A DNA stretch of 64,000 bases from Microvenator marinus (GTDB lineage Bacteria > Myxococcota_A > Bradymonadia > Bradymonadales > Bradymonadaceae): positions 769,501-833,500 of the forward strand of contig NZ_CP042467.1 in assembly GCF_007993755.1 (NCBI RefSeq), written 5' to 3'. The notes under the pieces are model-generated. The model was not told the DNA's origin. It did not search any database and saw only the letters and a list, made by a program, of their open reading frames with translations. The number at the start of each line of letters is the position of its first letter. Position 1 is the stretch's first letter. This document shows positions 18,484 to 27,284 of this stretch, one piece after another. A program made the translations under genes and the position numbers.

Positions 18484-20343
18484 TCAGTCGATCATTTTTG
18501 GAGGAAGCACACCGCCTGGGGCTTCGTCTGGCACTTCTTCAGACTCTTTCTCCGGCACCGGTTGATTTGCGACCTCGGGCTCCTTCGCGACCTCGGGCTC
18601 TTTCACAACCTCGGGCTCTTTCACAACCTCAGGCTCTTTCACAACCGCAGGCTCTTTCACAACCGCAGGCTCCTTCACGACCTCGGGCTTCTTCACAACC
18701 GCTGGTTTTTCGGGAGCGTTTGAGCCTTGAGGATCGTCAACTGGCTTTGTGGTAGGCACCTTAATCTGCCGCTCCTCACATCGGACCAATGGTCCCTCGA
18801 TCATCGCTTTAAATCCCTGCGCGCCTTGATCCAGCGACTCAAGCATTTGCCGTGCGTGGCCACACTCCTCATTCCGAATATGCCCCAAGAAGTCAGTCTT
18901 AAACCGATCGTATTCGGCCAGTCGTTCAGCAGCCTCGGTCGCCCTAGCCCTCAAGTCAGAGAATTCCTGGGGAATGGATGTCGTCGAAGGCATCATACCT
19001 CGCGCACCTTCAACATCACCCTTCACCAAGAGCGCCTCAACATTCTCGAGCTTGGTCTCTATCTCCGTTCGAGAAACTTCAGTTTCGGGCGCAAGCGCAT
19101 TCCAAGGAGACCACCAGATTAGCCCGCCAATCACCACCAAAGTGGCGATGATCAACATATTTCTCAGGTGCTTCGACTCACGATCCTCGGTGGCGGCCTC
19201 ATACGGCCTCGAAATCTCCACGGAGTCCAAGACTCCCGGCGTCAAAGGGTCTTCCCATCCCGCCATCGTCTCGGCGTGCGGATCTGTCTCCTCGGCGTCA
19301 TTGAAATCGCCGAGCATCACCGTATTTGCACGCACGGACTTAAAGATCTCTTGACTGGAATCCACACTAATCTTTGCCGTGGAACCCCCAGATGGAGACT
19401 GCAGCTCTTCGAGTGCCTCATAGAGGTCATCTGCGCTCTGGTAACGCTGACCGCGCTCTTTGTTCAAACACTTGAGGATCACCGCTTCTACCTTCGGTGA
19501 AAGGGATGAATTCAAGCCTGTTGGGCGAGGAGGTGTCTCATTGAGCTGCTTGTTCAAAACGATGAGCTTATTCTTGCCTCGAAACGGCAACTTCCCGGTC
19601 GACATGAAGAAAAGGATGATTCCCAAAGCGTAGATATCGCTTCGTGGATCCGCCACTTCACCGCGCGCTTGCTCGGGAGACATGAACTCCGGCGTACCAA
19701 AAACTGACCCAGTTTCCGTGGTCGGACCGTCCTCTTCATCCACGATCTTGGCGATCCCAAAATCCAGAACCTTCACCGCGAAACGTCCCCGCGCCGTCGG
19801 CGTCAGCATCACGTTATCCGGCTTTAGATCGCGATGAATCACGCCCTGAATGTGGGCCGCAGAGAGAACCTCGCAAATCTGCATGCCAACCTGAAGAATC
19901 TGAGCAGAGGTAAACTCGCCTAGCTCTTTCATCGTCTCCGCAAGGTTCTTGCCCTCAACGAACTCTGTGATGATGTAGAGCGTTCCATCCTCGTGCTGCC
20001 CATACTCAAGCAGTGTCACGGCGTTTGGATGATTCACCCGGCAATACGAGCGCGCTTCGTTCAAAAACCGGCCAACGATTCCCTCGTCATCGGCGAGCTT
20101 TCGGCTAAGAAACTTGATGGCAACCTTCTGACCGAGCGAATCGTTGATTCCAAGATAGACCTCGCCCATCCCGCCCTGCCCTATCTTACGCTCGATCCGA
20201 TACTTCCCGCCGATCGTAACGCCGAGCAAACGGTCGTCCTCTTGAACCACCGACACCTCACTCAAAGCGGATGGCTGGTAGCTATCGGGCACCGACGTGT
20301 CCAACCCGCCCAACTTTGGCTCTCGTTCGTCCAACTCATCCAA
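18484..20343 (-). CDS. Transmembrane Ser/Thr protein kinase with VVKEPx tandem-repeat tail
   Basis: Canonical Hanks kinase at residues 48-310 with GQGGMGEVYLG loop, K77, HRDLKPDN (D172) and DFGIAK (D194), so active by sequence. A membrane helix near residue 390-412 (LIIATLVVIGGLIWWS) puts the C-terminal part outside. That part has a predicted helical segment with two Cys, then at least seven six-residue repeats (VVKEPE/VVKEPA) and an acidic end. The repeats resemble wall-spanning Pro/Lys/Glu linkers. TTG start with GAGG about eight bases upstream. Divergent from the YhaM-like gene. External input sensed by the tail is an inference. Confidence 0.93.
   Translation of the reverse strand: MDELDEREPKLGGLDTSVPDSYQPSALSEVSVVQEDDRLLGVTIGGKYRIERKIGQGGMGEVYLGINDSLGQKVAIKFLSRKLADDEGIVGRFLNEARSYCRVNHPNAVTLLEYGQHEDGTLYIITEFVEGKNLAETMKELGEFTSAQILQVGMQICEVLSAAHIQGVIHRDLKPDNVMLTPTARGRFAVKVLDFGIAKIVDEEDGPTTETGSVFGTPEFMSPEQARGEVADPRSDIYALGIILFFMSTGKLPFRGKNKLIVLNKQLNETPPRPTGLNSSLSPKVEAVILKCLNKERGQRYQSADDLYEALEELQSPSGGSTAKISVDSSQEIFKSVRANTVMLGDFNDAEETDPHAETMAGWEDPLTPGVLDSVEISRPYEAATEDRESKHLRNMLIIATLVVIGGLIWWSPWNALAPETEVSRTEIETKLENVEALLVKGDVEGARGMMPSTTSIPQEFSDLRARATEAAERLAEYDRFKTDFLGHIRNEECGHARQMLESLDQGAQGFKAMIEGPLVRCEERQIKVPTTKPVDDPQGSNAPEKPAVVKKPEVVKEPAVVKEPAVVKEPEVVKEPEVVKEPEVAKEPEVANQPVPEKESEEVPDEAPGGVLPPKMID
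18571..18696. repeat. Seven 18-bp in-frame tandem repeats in kinase tail
   Basis: Seven near-identical 18-bp units (for example aacctcgggctctttcac) run without interruption and encode VVKEPx hexapeptides on the minus strand. Units differ at a few positions, mostly third codon bases or the Glu/Ala position. Such arrays can gain or lose units by slippage while staying in frame. Confidence 0.95.
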
Positions 20344-20457
20344 GGGAAACCTCGATGCTCAATACAGGAACATTGTGCTCTAACTTCTCGAATCACTTCA
20401 ATGGATCATTATCCAGAAAATCGCTACGCTTCACGCTTTAACATAGGGGTGCTTGGC

Positions 20458-21537
20458 GTGAAAAAGCGATTATTCGTGACTGATATTAACTTACCCGGTC
20501 ACGTCCAAACTATATTCCTTCTGATGGGGTGGCGTCGAAAAATTAGTCGCGACCAGCAACCTTATCTCGAACTTCAACTCGCCGACCGAACCGGTCAGAT
20601 CAAAGCGAGAGTCTGGCGAGACACTGAGCTCATCCAGGAGCGCCTCACGTCCAATTTTGTTGCCATTCGAGGGGAAGCCGAACCTTTTAAGGATTCCCTC
20701 GTCATCACGATTCATGACCTCGAAGCGATCGATCCTCAGTCTATCGAGCAAGCCGACTTCTTTGAGGCGTCTAGATGGAAGGCAGAATCACTACTCGCAC
20801 AAATCGAAGACCTGATCGCAAACGAGATCAAGAGTGAGTGGATACGCTCCGTCTTGAGTTTTATCCTCGAAGATCAAGACTTGAGGGCGAAACTCTTGGC
20901 CGCGCCAGCCGCGAAGAAGAATCACCATGCCTATCGCGCGGGTCTACTAGAGCACGCGCTTTCCATGTCACGACTCGCCCTGAGAATTTGTGAACATTAT
21001 GCCGCCTACTATCCCGGACTGCTCAATTCCGATTTAGTGGTGGCCGGGTGCCTACTGCATGATTTGGCCAAAGTCGAAGAACTGAGCTTTGCCGGCCCAA
21101 CCGAGTACTCCACGAGAGGGAAGCTCGTCGGACACATTGCGATGGGGACCATGTGGTTGGAAACCGCGGCAAAAGAGATGTCACCTGCACCTCCGGCCGA
21201 TCTCATTACAGAACTTCAGCACCTCGTTCTCTCGCATCACGGACGCCTCGAATATGGCTCCCCAATCCTTCCCCAAACCGCGGAAGCCTACCTCTTGCAC
21301 CAAATCGACATGATCGACAGTCGCCTGAATCGACTCTTCGACGTGATGCCCAAAGAGCCTCATGCAGACGAAATTTGGAGCGATTGGGACCGTTCACTTG
21401 GTGGCTCGTTCCACTTCAGAGGCGAAAACTCCCGGAGTTGGGATTTACCGCACGCGGAACTCGACCTTGAAGGGCCGGGCAAATCGCGAGATAACGAACC
21501 TGGTCAAACGATGGACCTCTTCGGAGAAAAGAAATGA
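20458..21537 (+). CDS. YhaM-like OB-fold/HD-domain 3'-5' exoribonuclease
   Basis: About 359 residues. The N-terminal half is an OB-type nucleic-acid-binding fold (PYLELQLADRTGQIKARVW); the C-terminal half is an HD phosphohydrolase domain with HHAYRAGLLEHALSM, CLLHDLAKVEEL, GHIAMG and LSHHGRLEYGSP, ending in a metal-ligand region HQIDMIDSRL. This is the architecture of Bacillus YhaM and related exonucleases. The GTG at 20458 with AGGGG upstream fits homologous N-termini (VKKRLFVTDINLPGH); the ATG at 20401 is an alternative. It overlaps the PspA-like gene as ATGA, an unusual pairing of an RNA nuclease with a membrane-stress protein. Confidence 0.87.
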   Translation: MKKRLFVTDINLPGHVQTIFLLMGWRRKISRDQQPYLELQLADRTGQIKARVWRDTELIQERLTSNFVAIRGEAEPFKDSLVITIHDLEAIDPQSIEQADFFEASRWKAESLLAQIEDLIANEIKSEWIRSVLSFILEDQDLRAKLLAAPAAKKNHHAYRAGLLEHALSMSRLALRICEHYAAYYPGLLNSDLVVAGCLLHDLAKVEELSFAGPTEYSTRGKLVGHIAMGTMWLETAAKEMSPAPPADLITELQHLVLSHHGRLEYGSPILPQTAEAYLLHQIDMIDSRLNRLFDVMPKEPHADEIWSDWDRSLGGSFHFRGENSRSWDLPHAELDLEGPGKSRDNEPGQTMDLFGEKK

Positions 21538-22274
21538 GCATATTGGACCGTTTAAACCTCCTTATCCGATCTGAACTCAATGAGATTTCGAGCCGAGATC
21601 GCTTCAGGTCTACGATGTCTGACGTCGAAAGCTCGCTGCGCGACGCTCGTCGCCAACAAATCGAGTTGAGAAAGGGAGAGCGACAACTCATCGAGGAGAT
21701 CAAGAGTTCACGGCAAAAAGTCGACCTCTGGGAGCAGCGAGCGGTGCTCGCGCTAAAGGCCGGTGAAGAGGACCTCGCCCGCGAAGCCTTGGTCCAGAAG
21801 AACAAGACCCTCTCGGCAATCGAAAAACTCCGCGACCAACTCGACGATCAGCGGGCGTACCTCAAAGACATCACCCGAGCACTCGAGGCCTTGGAACTCA
21901 AACTACAGGGCACCCGCATGCAGTCTGACCGTCGAAGCACACCGAGCACTTCCGAGCAACCGCTCAACGACGAGTCAGCCTGGGACCGCGAGCTCAAGCG
22001 AAGGCTCGCCGCAAAGGGCGGTGACGTCCCTGAGATGGATTCTAGCGACGCGTCTTCGGTTTCCCCTGGAAACGAGCGCACGTTCAACGAGTTCGACCGT
22101 ATGGCTGATAAGATCCGAGGGTTCGAGGCGAGTATCGAGGCGTTTCAGGAACTCTCGGTGGATGACATTGTGGATCCACGTCGCAAAGAACTTGAAAACG
22201 TCTTCAACCGGATGGAACGGCAAAAGAAGACGAACGACGACTTGGAAGACCTGAAAAAGAAGTTCGGAGGCTGA
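21534..22274 (+). CDS. PspA/IM30-family coiled-coil protein (copy 1)
   Basis: A 246-residue, highly charged coiled-coil protein beginning MSILDRLNLLIRSELNEI, the amphipathic helix typical of PspA/Vipp1, followed by long heptad-rich helices (SLRDARRQQIELRKGERQL, AVLALKAGEEDLAREALVQK). The AL.AG.EDLAREAL segment is a family hallmark. These proteins bind stressed membranes and can assemble ESCRT-III-like polymers. Its start overlaps the YhaM-like stop as ATGA. A second, less related copy lies at 31263-32030. The C-terminal third (residues about 150-246) is more divergent than in classical PspA. Confidence 0.88.
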   Translation: MSILDRLNLLIRSELNEISSRDRFRSTMSDVESSLRDARRQQIELRKGERQLIEEIKSSRQKVDLWEQRAVLALKAGEEDLAREALVQKNKTLSAIEKLRDQLDDQRAYLKDITRALEALELKLQGTRMQSDRRSTPSTSEQPLNDESAWDRELKRRLAAKGGDVPEMDSSDASSVSPGNERTFNEFDRMADKIRGFEASIEAFQELSVDDIVDPRRKELENVFNRMERQKKTNDDLEDLKKKFGG

Positions 22275-22286
22275 TTCTTCCGAGGC

Positions 22287-23912
22287 TTATTGAGCGATGC
22301 GAACAGACTCGGCGAATCCGTCAGCTCCTCTTCCATCCGCACTCGCGGCGGATCCACCAACACCGGCTTCACCCTGAGTCACCATGGTATTGATGGGTTG
22401 AACACTCAGCGCGCGGTTTGAGAAAAGCCCGATCGATGGTCCACCAGCGCCACCGCCGCCCTCGCCTCCACGGCCACCAGTCCCACCTCGACCTCCTGCG
22501 CCGCCGTTTCCGCTGTTTTCCTCTTTGTTGCCGCCACTTCCTCCGTCGCCACCTGTTCCGCCTTGACCTCCCCCACCACCGGAACCTCCGGCACCTCCAG
22601 CACCGCCGTAGATCTGACAATTTCGGATCGTGATATCGCTTTCCAAGAGCATCACCGCCACAGAAGCACCTCCATGACCTCCGCCCTCTCCACCGGCACC
22701 ACCACAGCCGCCGCTACCACCACCGCCTCCGGCACCGCCCCAGGAATCACAACCGATTGCTTCCGAGCCACCACCACCTCCGCCGCCGCCACCACCGCCT
22801 TTACCAGGGGCACCGGCTTCGCCAGGTTGACCACTTTCACCTAGCCATTGCCAACCGTTGAACTGTCCTCCCGAACCTCCCCCCGCTCCCGGCGCACCAC
22901 TGCTCCCCGATGGGCCATCTTGCCCCTTAAACCCTGCCGTGCTCTGACCACCCCCATTTCCACCTTCGCCGCCACTATCGGGCGCTCGCTGACCACTCTG
23001 GCCGCTCGATGAGCCCTTTCCAGACCTTCCTCCAGCGCCGCCTCGGCCAACATCGGAACCACACGCTGGCTCAGCGCCCGGACCTACACTCGGAGCATCG
23101 CTTGCATCTTGATTCTTGCAGAAACCGAGGGTACCCGAATCCGGAGGCGCATTTTCCCCGTTGCTGCCACGATTCCCAGTGGTTCCGGTTGCCCCCGTAT
23201 CTCCAGATGCTCCATCACCTCCACGGCCACCCGTGACCCGCAAATTCTGAAGAATCAGGCCCGTACTTCCTTCCACCAAGATGCCCACTGCCGTCTGACC
23301 TGGCTCCCCGGTCCCTCCTTCCACCGTCAAGTCCATCACAAGAGTTCGGGACGAAATATTCGTAGCTCGAATCGACGGATTGCCACCGCGAATGGTGGTC
23401 TTCGCACGTCCATCTCGGCGCCAGCCAAAGCCATAGCCGCCCGCCAGATTCACGCCGTCGACCAGTTCAAAACCGCCATCGTAGAGACTCTCTTCCACGA
23501 GCACCCACGTCTTTCCGGTAGCAGCGGCTTCTTCGATGGCGGCTCCAACACTGGCTTTCGGCAAAGACTTTGTGCCCGGATTCGCATCATCACCGTAAGT
23601 GGCTACAAAAACACTTTGCGATTCGTCACCGTCGATACCATCACAATTCGCGTCAAAAAACGAAGGGTCTGGCTCATCCAACTGGTCTGGAGAGCACTCC
23701 CCCATTTCCTCTTGAGGGCCCATATCTTCCCCCGGAAAGACCACGTTATTGGTGATTCCGGTGTTCCCGTCGTCTGGACCGGTAGTTTGGGTGCCCGAAT
23801 CTGATTCCGAGTTATTCGATTGAAGCAGCGGCGGATCATCGCCTCCGCAGGCGCTTATGCCAAATACCGCCAAGAGTGTGAGGACTCGCCACATCGCCGA
23901 GCAATCGTTCAT
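22287..23912 (-). CDS. Glycine-rich lipoprotein with parallel beta-helix-like N-terminal region
   Basis: A 541-residue predicted lipoprotein (signal ending FGISAC). Residues about 95-225 look like a DUF1565/right-handed beta-helix start (VFVATYGDDANPGTKSLPKA, then IRGGNPSIRATN, LVMDLTVEGG, LILQNLRVTGG). From about residue 228 to 491 it turns into a glycine-dominated region with GxG and GGxGG patterns, one run of eleven Gly, and a Cys-containing insert. The ending (SNRALSVQPINTMVTQGEAG) returns to normal composition. The DxNCDGIDGDE motif resembles calcium-binding segments found in myxobacterial surface proteins. Downstream of sbcC by 57 bases. A cell-surface or matrix role is inferred. Confidence 0.85.
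   Translation of the reverse strand: MNDCSAMWRVLTLLAVFGISACGGDDPPLLQSNNSESDSGTQTTGPDDGNTGITNNVVFPGEDMGPQEEMGECSPDQLDEPDPSFFDANCDGIDGDESQSVFVATYGDDANPGTKSLPKASVGAAIEEAAATGKTWVLVEESLYDGGFELVDGVNLAGGYGFGWRRDGRAKTTIRGGNPSIRATNISSRTLVMDLTVEGGTGEPGQTAVGILVEGSTGLILQNLRVTGGRGGDGASGDTGATGTTGNRGSNGENAPPDSGTLGFCKNQDASDAPSVGPGAEPACGSDVGRGGAGGRSGKGSSSGQSGQRAPDSGGEGGNGGGQSTAGFKGQDGPSGSSGAPGAGGGSGGQFNGWQWLGESGQPGEAGAPGKGGGGGGGGGGGSEAIGCDSWGGAGGGGGSGGCGGAGGEGGGHGGASVAVMLLESDITIRNCQIYGGAGGAGGSGGGGGQGGTGGDGGSGGNKEENSGNGGAGGRGGTGGRGGEGGGGAGGPSIGLFSNRALSVQPINTMVTQGEAGVGGSAASADGRGADGFAESVRIAQ
22440..23231. repeat. Low-complexity glycine-codon-rich region
   Basis: About 790 bases of GGN-rich sequence on the minus strand encode the Gly-rich domain of the lipoprotein at 22287-23912. 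Several antisense open frames here are composition artefacts. No single fixed repeat unit is evident; it is degenerate GGxGG material. Confidence 0.85.
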
Positions 23913-23953
23913 TAGTCATCCGATTCAATCAGTTCTCTTTAGAGTCGCAAAAG

Positions 23954-23965
23954 CCCGCGCGCGGG
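23954..23965 (-). terminator. Possible weak intrinsic terminator after sbcC
   Basis: On the minus strand a perfect CCCGCGCGCGGG palindrome is followed by CTTTTG just after the sbcC stop. The stem is short (4-5 bp with a small loop) and the U-tract has only four U, so the call is weak; it may reduce read-through into the glycine-rich gene. Confidence 0.25.
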
Positions 23966-23969
23966 TCAA

Positions 23970-26900
23970 TCATTTGACGACGGAGATTTTGGAGCGCCCA
24001 AAGCCTTGAGGCTCAACACGAATCTGAACCGGAATCATTTCCTTAAGCGACTCTACGTGACTGATGAGCGCAATCTGGCGTGCACTCTGCGCCTCGAGGC
24101 GCTTCAGAGTCGAGACCGCAACACGCAAGGACTCCTGATCGAGTGTCCCAAAGCCCTCGTCCAAAAGAAGGATTTCCACAGGGAAGTCGATGCTCCGAAA
24201 CTCGGAAAGCCCAAGCGCAAGCGATAGACTCACTAGGAATGACTCGCCGCCCGAGAGCGTGGTCAACGGGCGAATCCTAGAGGCCTGGTACTTGTCGAGC
24301 ACGTCGAACTGAAGTGTCGGGAGGCCGTCACGCTCAGCCACGACCAGCTCAAAACGAGGGTGGAGGTAGCGCAGATGGCGATTCGCCCGCTCGACGAGTC
24401 CACGCAAGTTCAACGTCTGAGCAAACTCGCGGAACTTCGCACCCTCATTGGTTCCGATGAGATTCGCGATTCGCACCCAAAGCTGGTCACGCTTACGAGT
24501 TTCCTCAAGAACATCGTGCATCTGAGACAGCTTTTCGCGCATTCGATCGTCACTCTCAGCGCGCTCTTTCAGGCGCCCAAGTTCAACACCAAGCTCGTCG
24601 TAGCGTTGGTTCAACGCCGAAACCCGCTCCTCAAGCAAAGTCCTACCCTCATCACTTGTTTGCACCTCACCCAGGGGCTCTAGTTCAGACCGGATTAGGC
24701 GCGCCCGCTCCTCAAGCTGAGTTCCGGTAGATTCGACCTCTCGGATCTGAGCTTCGAGTTGGCTTCGCACCTCTTGGGAAAGTACTCGGCTAAGCACCTC
24801 GTCCTCACTCAGCTCTAATCGGCTGAGCTCCTCTCTCAGGGTCGACGAAACCCGGTCCAAATCTTGGCGAGCATTCTCGATTTGCGACGCAAGTGAGACA
24901 GCCTCCCCTACCCACTGCGCCTCGACCTGAGCTGATTTTGAAAGCTCTTCGGTCCACTTCCTGACCTCCCTCTTTGCCGCCGAAATCGCCGACTCATGCC
25001 ATGCCTGCCGCGCACTACCCGCGAGAGGAATTCCGTCTTCTATCTCCGAGATTTCCCATTTCTGTGAAAGCTCCTGAAGCGGCTGAACGTACTCGAGCCA
25101 CCTCGCCTCAACCTCCTCCGCCTTCTTCCGGGCATCTTCCAAGCTGCGTCGCGCATTGACCAAATCTCGCTCGAGAAGCCTAACCTCTTCCTTCAACTCG
25201 GGACGTTTCAAGTTCTCAAGCTCCTTCTCGAGATCCGCAACCTGGGCATTAAGCTTTCGGACCCGGCTCAGAAGTTCTCGCTTCTCCTCATTTCGGGCCA
25301 CCAAGGCCTCTTCTTCGGCCTTCAACACGCTTTGGTCGCGAAGCCTGTACTCTTCCAAGGGTTGGAATCCGGCATCGATCAGTGCCTTGGAAAAGTGGCG
25401 CGTGGCATCTTCTAACTCTTGAGTGATGCCCAACAAACGAGACTCGCTGTGTTCTTTTGAGGTTTTTAGTCCCGTGAGACGGTTTCTTAGCAAATCCAAA
25501 GAGCGCTTCTTCTTGTCTAGCTCAAACTTCGTCTCCTCTAGTTCGCGCGTCTTAGTCAAGATCTCCGCGTCGCCCTTCTCGTCGATCTCCCTGACTTCTT
25601 CCGACTCAAGATAAGGGTGAAGCGGAGAGCCACAAAGCGGACACGGCTCACCCATGGCGAGTTCTCGACGCCATTTGGATAGCGAGAGGATCTCGCGCAC
25701 ATGAGTCACCGCTGCATCCCTTGCCTCCAAGAGCGACCCAAGCAACTCTAGATTCTCCTGAACGGCCGAGATTTCCTTCTCAACATTCGAGATCTCAGCC
25801 GAGGTCGAATCCAATTGCCCCCGTCTATCCTCTCGTTCCGATTTAAATCGCTCGATCTGACTGAAGTGTGAGGACGCCGCTCGTATCGAGTTCAGCTTCT
25901 TGTCTAGTGCGACCAGTTCATCCTGGATCTTTGATTCGAAATCTTCCGAAGCGCCCTCGATCAGCGTCTTCAGTTTCTCCCGTGAGCGCTCAATTTTCTT
26001 GGTCAACGGTTGAATGGCTTCTTCGTTTTCGGCGACGAGACTTTGCCGCTCCTCCAAGAGTCTCGAGGTCTCCTCGACTTTGGCCCTAACCAAGTCTAGA
26101 CCCTCGCGGCGCTCCCTGAGCACACCGAGAAGCCCTTTTGCCCTGGCCTCTAACGCCAGCGCATCCTCTAGCTGAGCTTGCTCAGCACCAATCTTAGCCT
26201 CCGCTGCGCCTAGCCCACCTCGAGCCTGCTTTTCCTGACGTCTAAGCTCCTGCCATGTGCCAAAGATTCTATCCCAGAGCTCTTGATGTCGCTCTACCCT
26301 TTCGCCCAGCCCCTGCATAGATGCCGCCGCGCGGTTCCTCGAGACCACCAACTCAGCGGCGTCTCGCACCGTTGAATCATCTTTCAACCGTTTGCGTTCA
26401 ATGTTCGCGCGCTCGTGCTCGAGCTTCCAAAGGTTCTGATCTTTCTCAACCTGAACAAGGTCACTCTTGAGCTTTTGAGCACGTTTTAGAACCTCAAGTT
26501 CTTCCTGAGCCTTCTCGGCGCTCTCCTTGGCCTCCTGCAGCCCTGCTACCAATGACCCAATCTCTTTGTTCAACTCTTCGCGAGCCTCCTGACCTAGGAC
26601 GGACACGCCTTCGGCACGTCTCTCAAGGTCTCTCAGCTCGTTCTCGGCATCACGACGCCGCTGGGCCGCACGCGCCCCGATCTTTTGATAGATCTCGGTG
26701 CTCGTGACCCTTTCAAGAATACTCGCCTTTTCCGAATCACTGGCCTTCAGGAACGCCGCAAAATCGCCCTGTGCGAGCAAGATACTGCGCTTGAAGTCCT
26801 CCACACTCAGACCGCGAAGAGCACGGTCGAACTCAGGCTGGTAGAGCTTCACCCGATGGTCAGAGACCAAGAGTTTTTGCGCCCCAGCCTCAATTTTGAC

Positions 26901-27272
26901 TAGCGAACGCTCAGGGCGCTGCGGCTTGCCATCGGGATTGTCTCGAGCTCGGCGCATAGACCACGCCGCCACGTAGCGCTCTCGACGTCCATCGTGGGCA
27001 ATCATACTGAACTCGAGCTCTACAAAACACTCCGCCTCACCGATGGACATCACGTGGTCGACGTCGTGCTCAGCGTGTCCCGTTCGCCTATCGAGCCGTG
27101 GTGTTTGTCCGAAGAGTGCCAGGCAAATCGCGTCCAGAATCGTGGACTTTCCAGCCCCCGTTGGACCCACGATCAGGAATAACGCAGCCCCAGGAATGTC
27201 GGCGTCAAAGTCGATGACGTGTTCGCCATACAAGGCATTGAGATTCTTGATACGAAGCTTGTGAAATCGCAT
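23970..27272 (-). CDS. sbcC: Exonuclease subunit SbcC (Rad50-like ATPase)
   Basis: SMC-like ATPase of the SbcCD nuclease that opens DNA hairpins and processes double-strand ends. The 1100-residue protein has an N-terminal Walker A (GPTGAGKSTILDAICLALFG), long coiled coils flanking a zinc hook CPLCGSPLHP at mid-length, and the C-terminal ABC signature TLSGGESF with Walker B LLLDEGFGTLDQES. ATG start at 27272. It lies 12 bases after sbcD, the usual order sbcD-sbcC. Full length and all motifs are intact. Confidence 0.97.
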   Translation of the reverse strand: MRFHKLRIKNLNALYGEHVIDFDADIPGAALFLIVGPTGAGKSTILDAICLALFGQTPRLDRRTGHAEHDVDHVMSIGEAECFVELEFSMIAHDGRRERYVAAWSMRRARDNPDGKPQRPERSLVKIEAGAQKLLVSDHRVKLYQPEFDRALRGLSVEDFKRSILLAQGDFAAFLKASDSEKASILERVTSTEIYQKIGARAAQRRRDAENELRDLERRAEGVSVLGQEAREELNKEIGSLVAGLQEAKESAEKAQEELEVLKRAQKLKSDLVQVEKDQNLWKLEHERANIERKRLKDDSTVRDAAELVVSRNRAAASMQGLGERVERHQELWDRIFGTWQELRRQEKQARGGLGAAEAKIGAEQAQLEDALALEARAKGLLGVLRERREGLDLVRAKVEETSRLLEERQSLVAENEEAIQPLTKKIERSREKLKTLIEGASEDFESKIQDELVALDKKLNSIRAASSHFSQIERFKSEREDRRGQLDSTSAEISNVEKEISAVQENLELLGSLLEARDAAVTHVREILSLSKWRRELAMGEPCPLCGSPLHPYLESEEVREIDEKGDAEILTKTRELEETKFELDKKKRSLDLLRNRLTGLKTSKEHSESRLLGITQELEDATRHFSKALIDAGFQPLEEYRLRDQSVLKAEEEALVARNEEKRELLSRVRKLNAQVADLEKELENLKRPELKEEVRLLERDLVNARRSLEDARKKAEEVEARWLEYVQPLQELSQKWEISEIEDGIPLAGSARQAWHESAISAAKREVRKWTEELSKSAQVEAQWVGEAVSLASQIENARQDLDRVSSTLREELSRLELSEDEVLSRVLSQEVRSQLEAQIREVESTGTQLEERARLIRSELEPLGEVQTSDEGRTLLEERVSALNQRYDELGVELGRLKERAESDDRMREKLSQMHDVLEETRKRDQLWVRIANLIGTNEGAKFREFAQTLNLRGLVERANRHLRYLHPRFELVVAERDGLPTLQFDVLDKYQASRIRPLTTLSGGESFLVSLSLALGLSEFRSIDFPVEILLLDEGFGTLDQESLRVAVSTLKRLEAQSARQIALISHVESLKEMIPVQIRVEPQGFGRSKISVVK

Positions 27273-27284
27273 GAATTTTCAGCG

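Noticed and set aside
22406-23236. Several Arg-, Ala- or Thr-rich frames in the glycine-codon region
   Set aside because: Products of GGN-rich low complexity in other frames, not real proteins.
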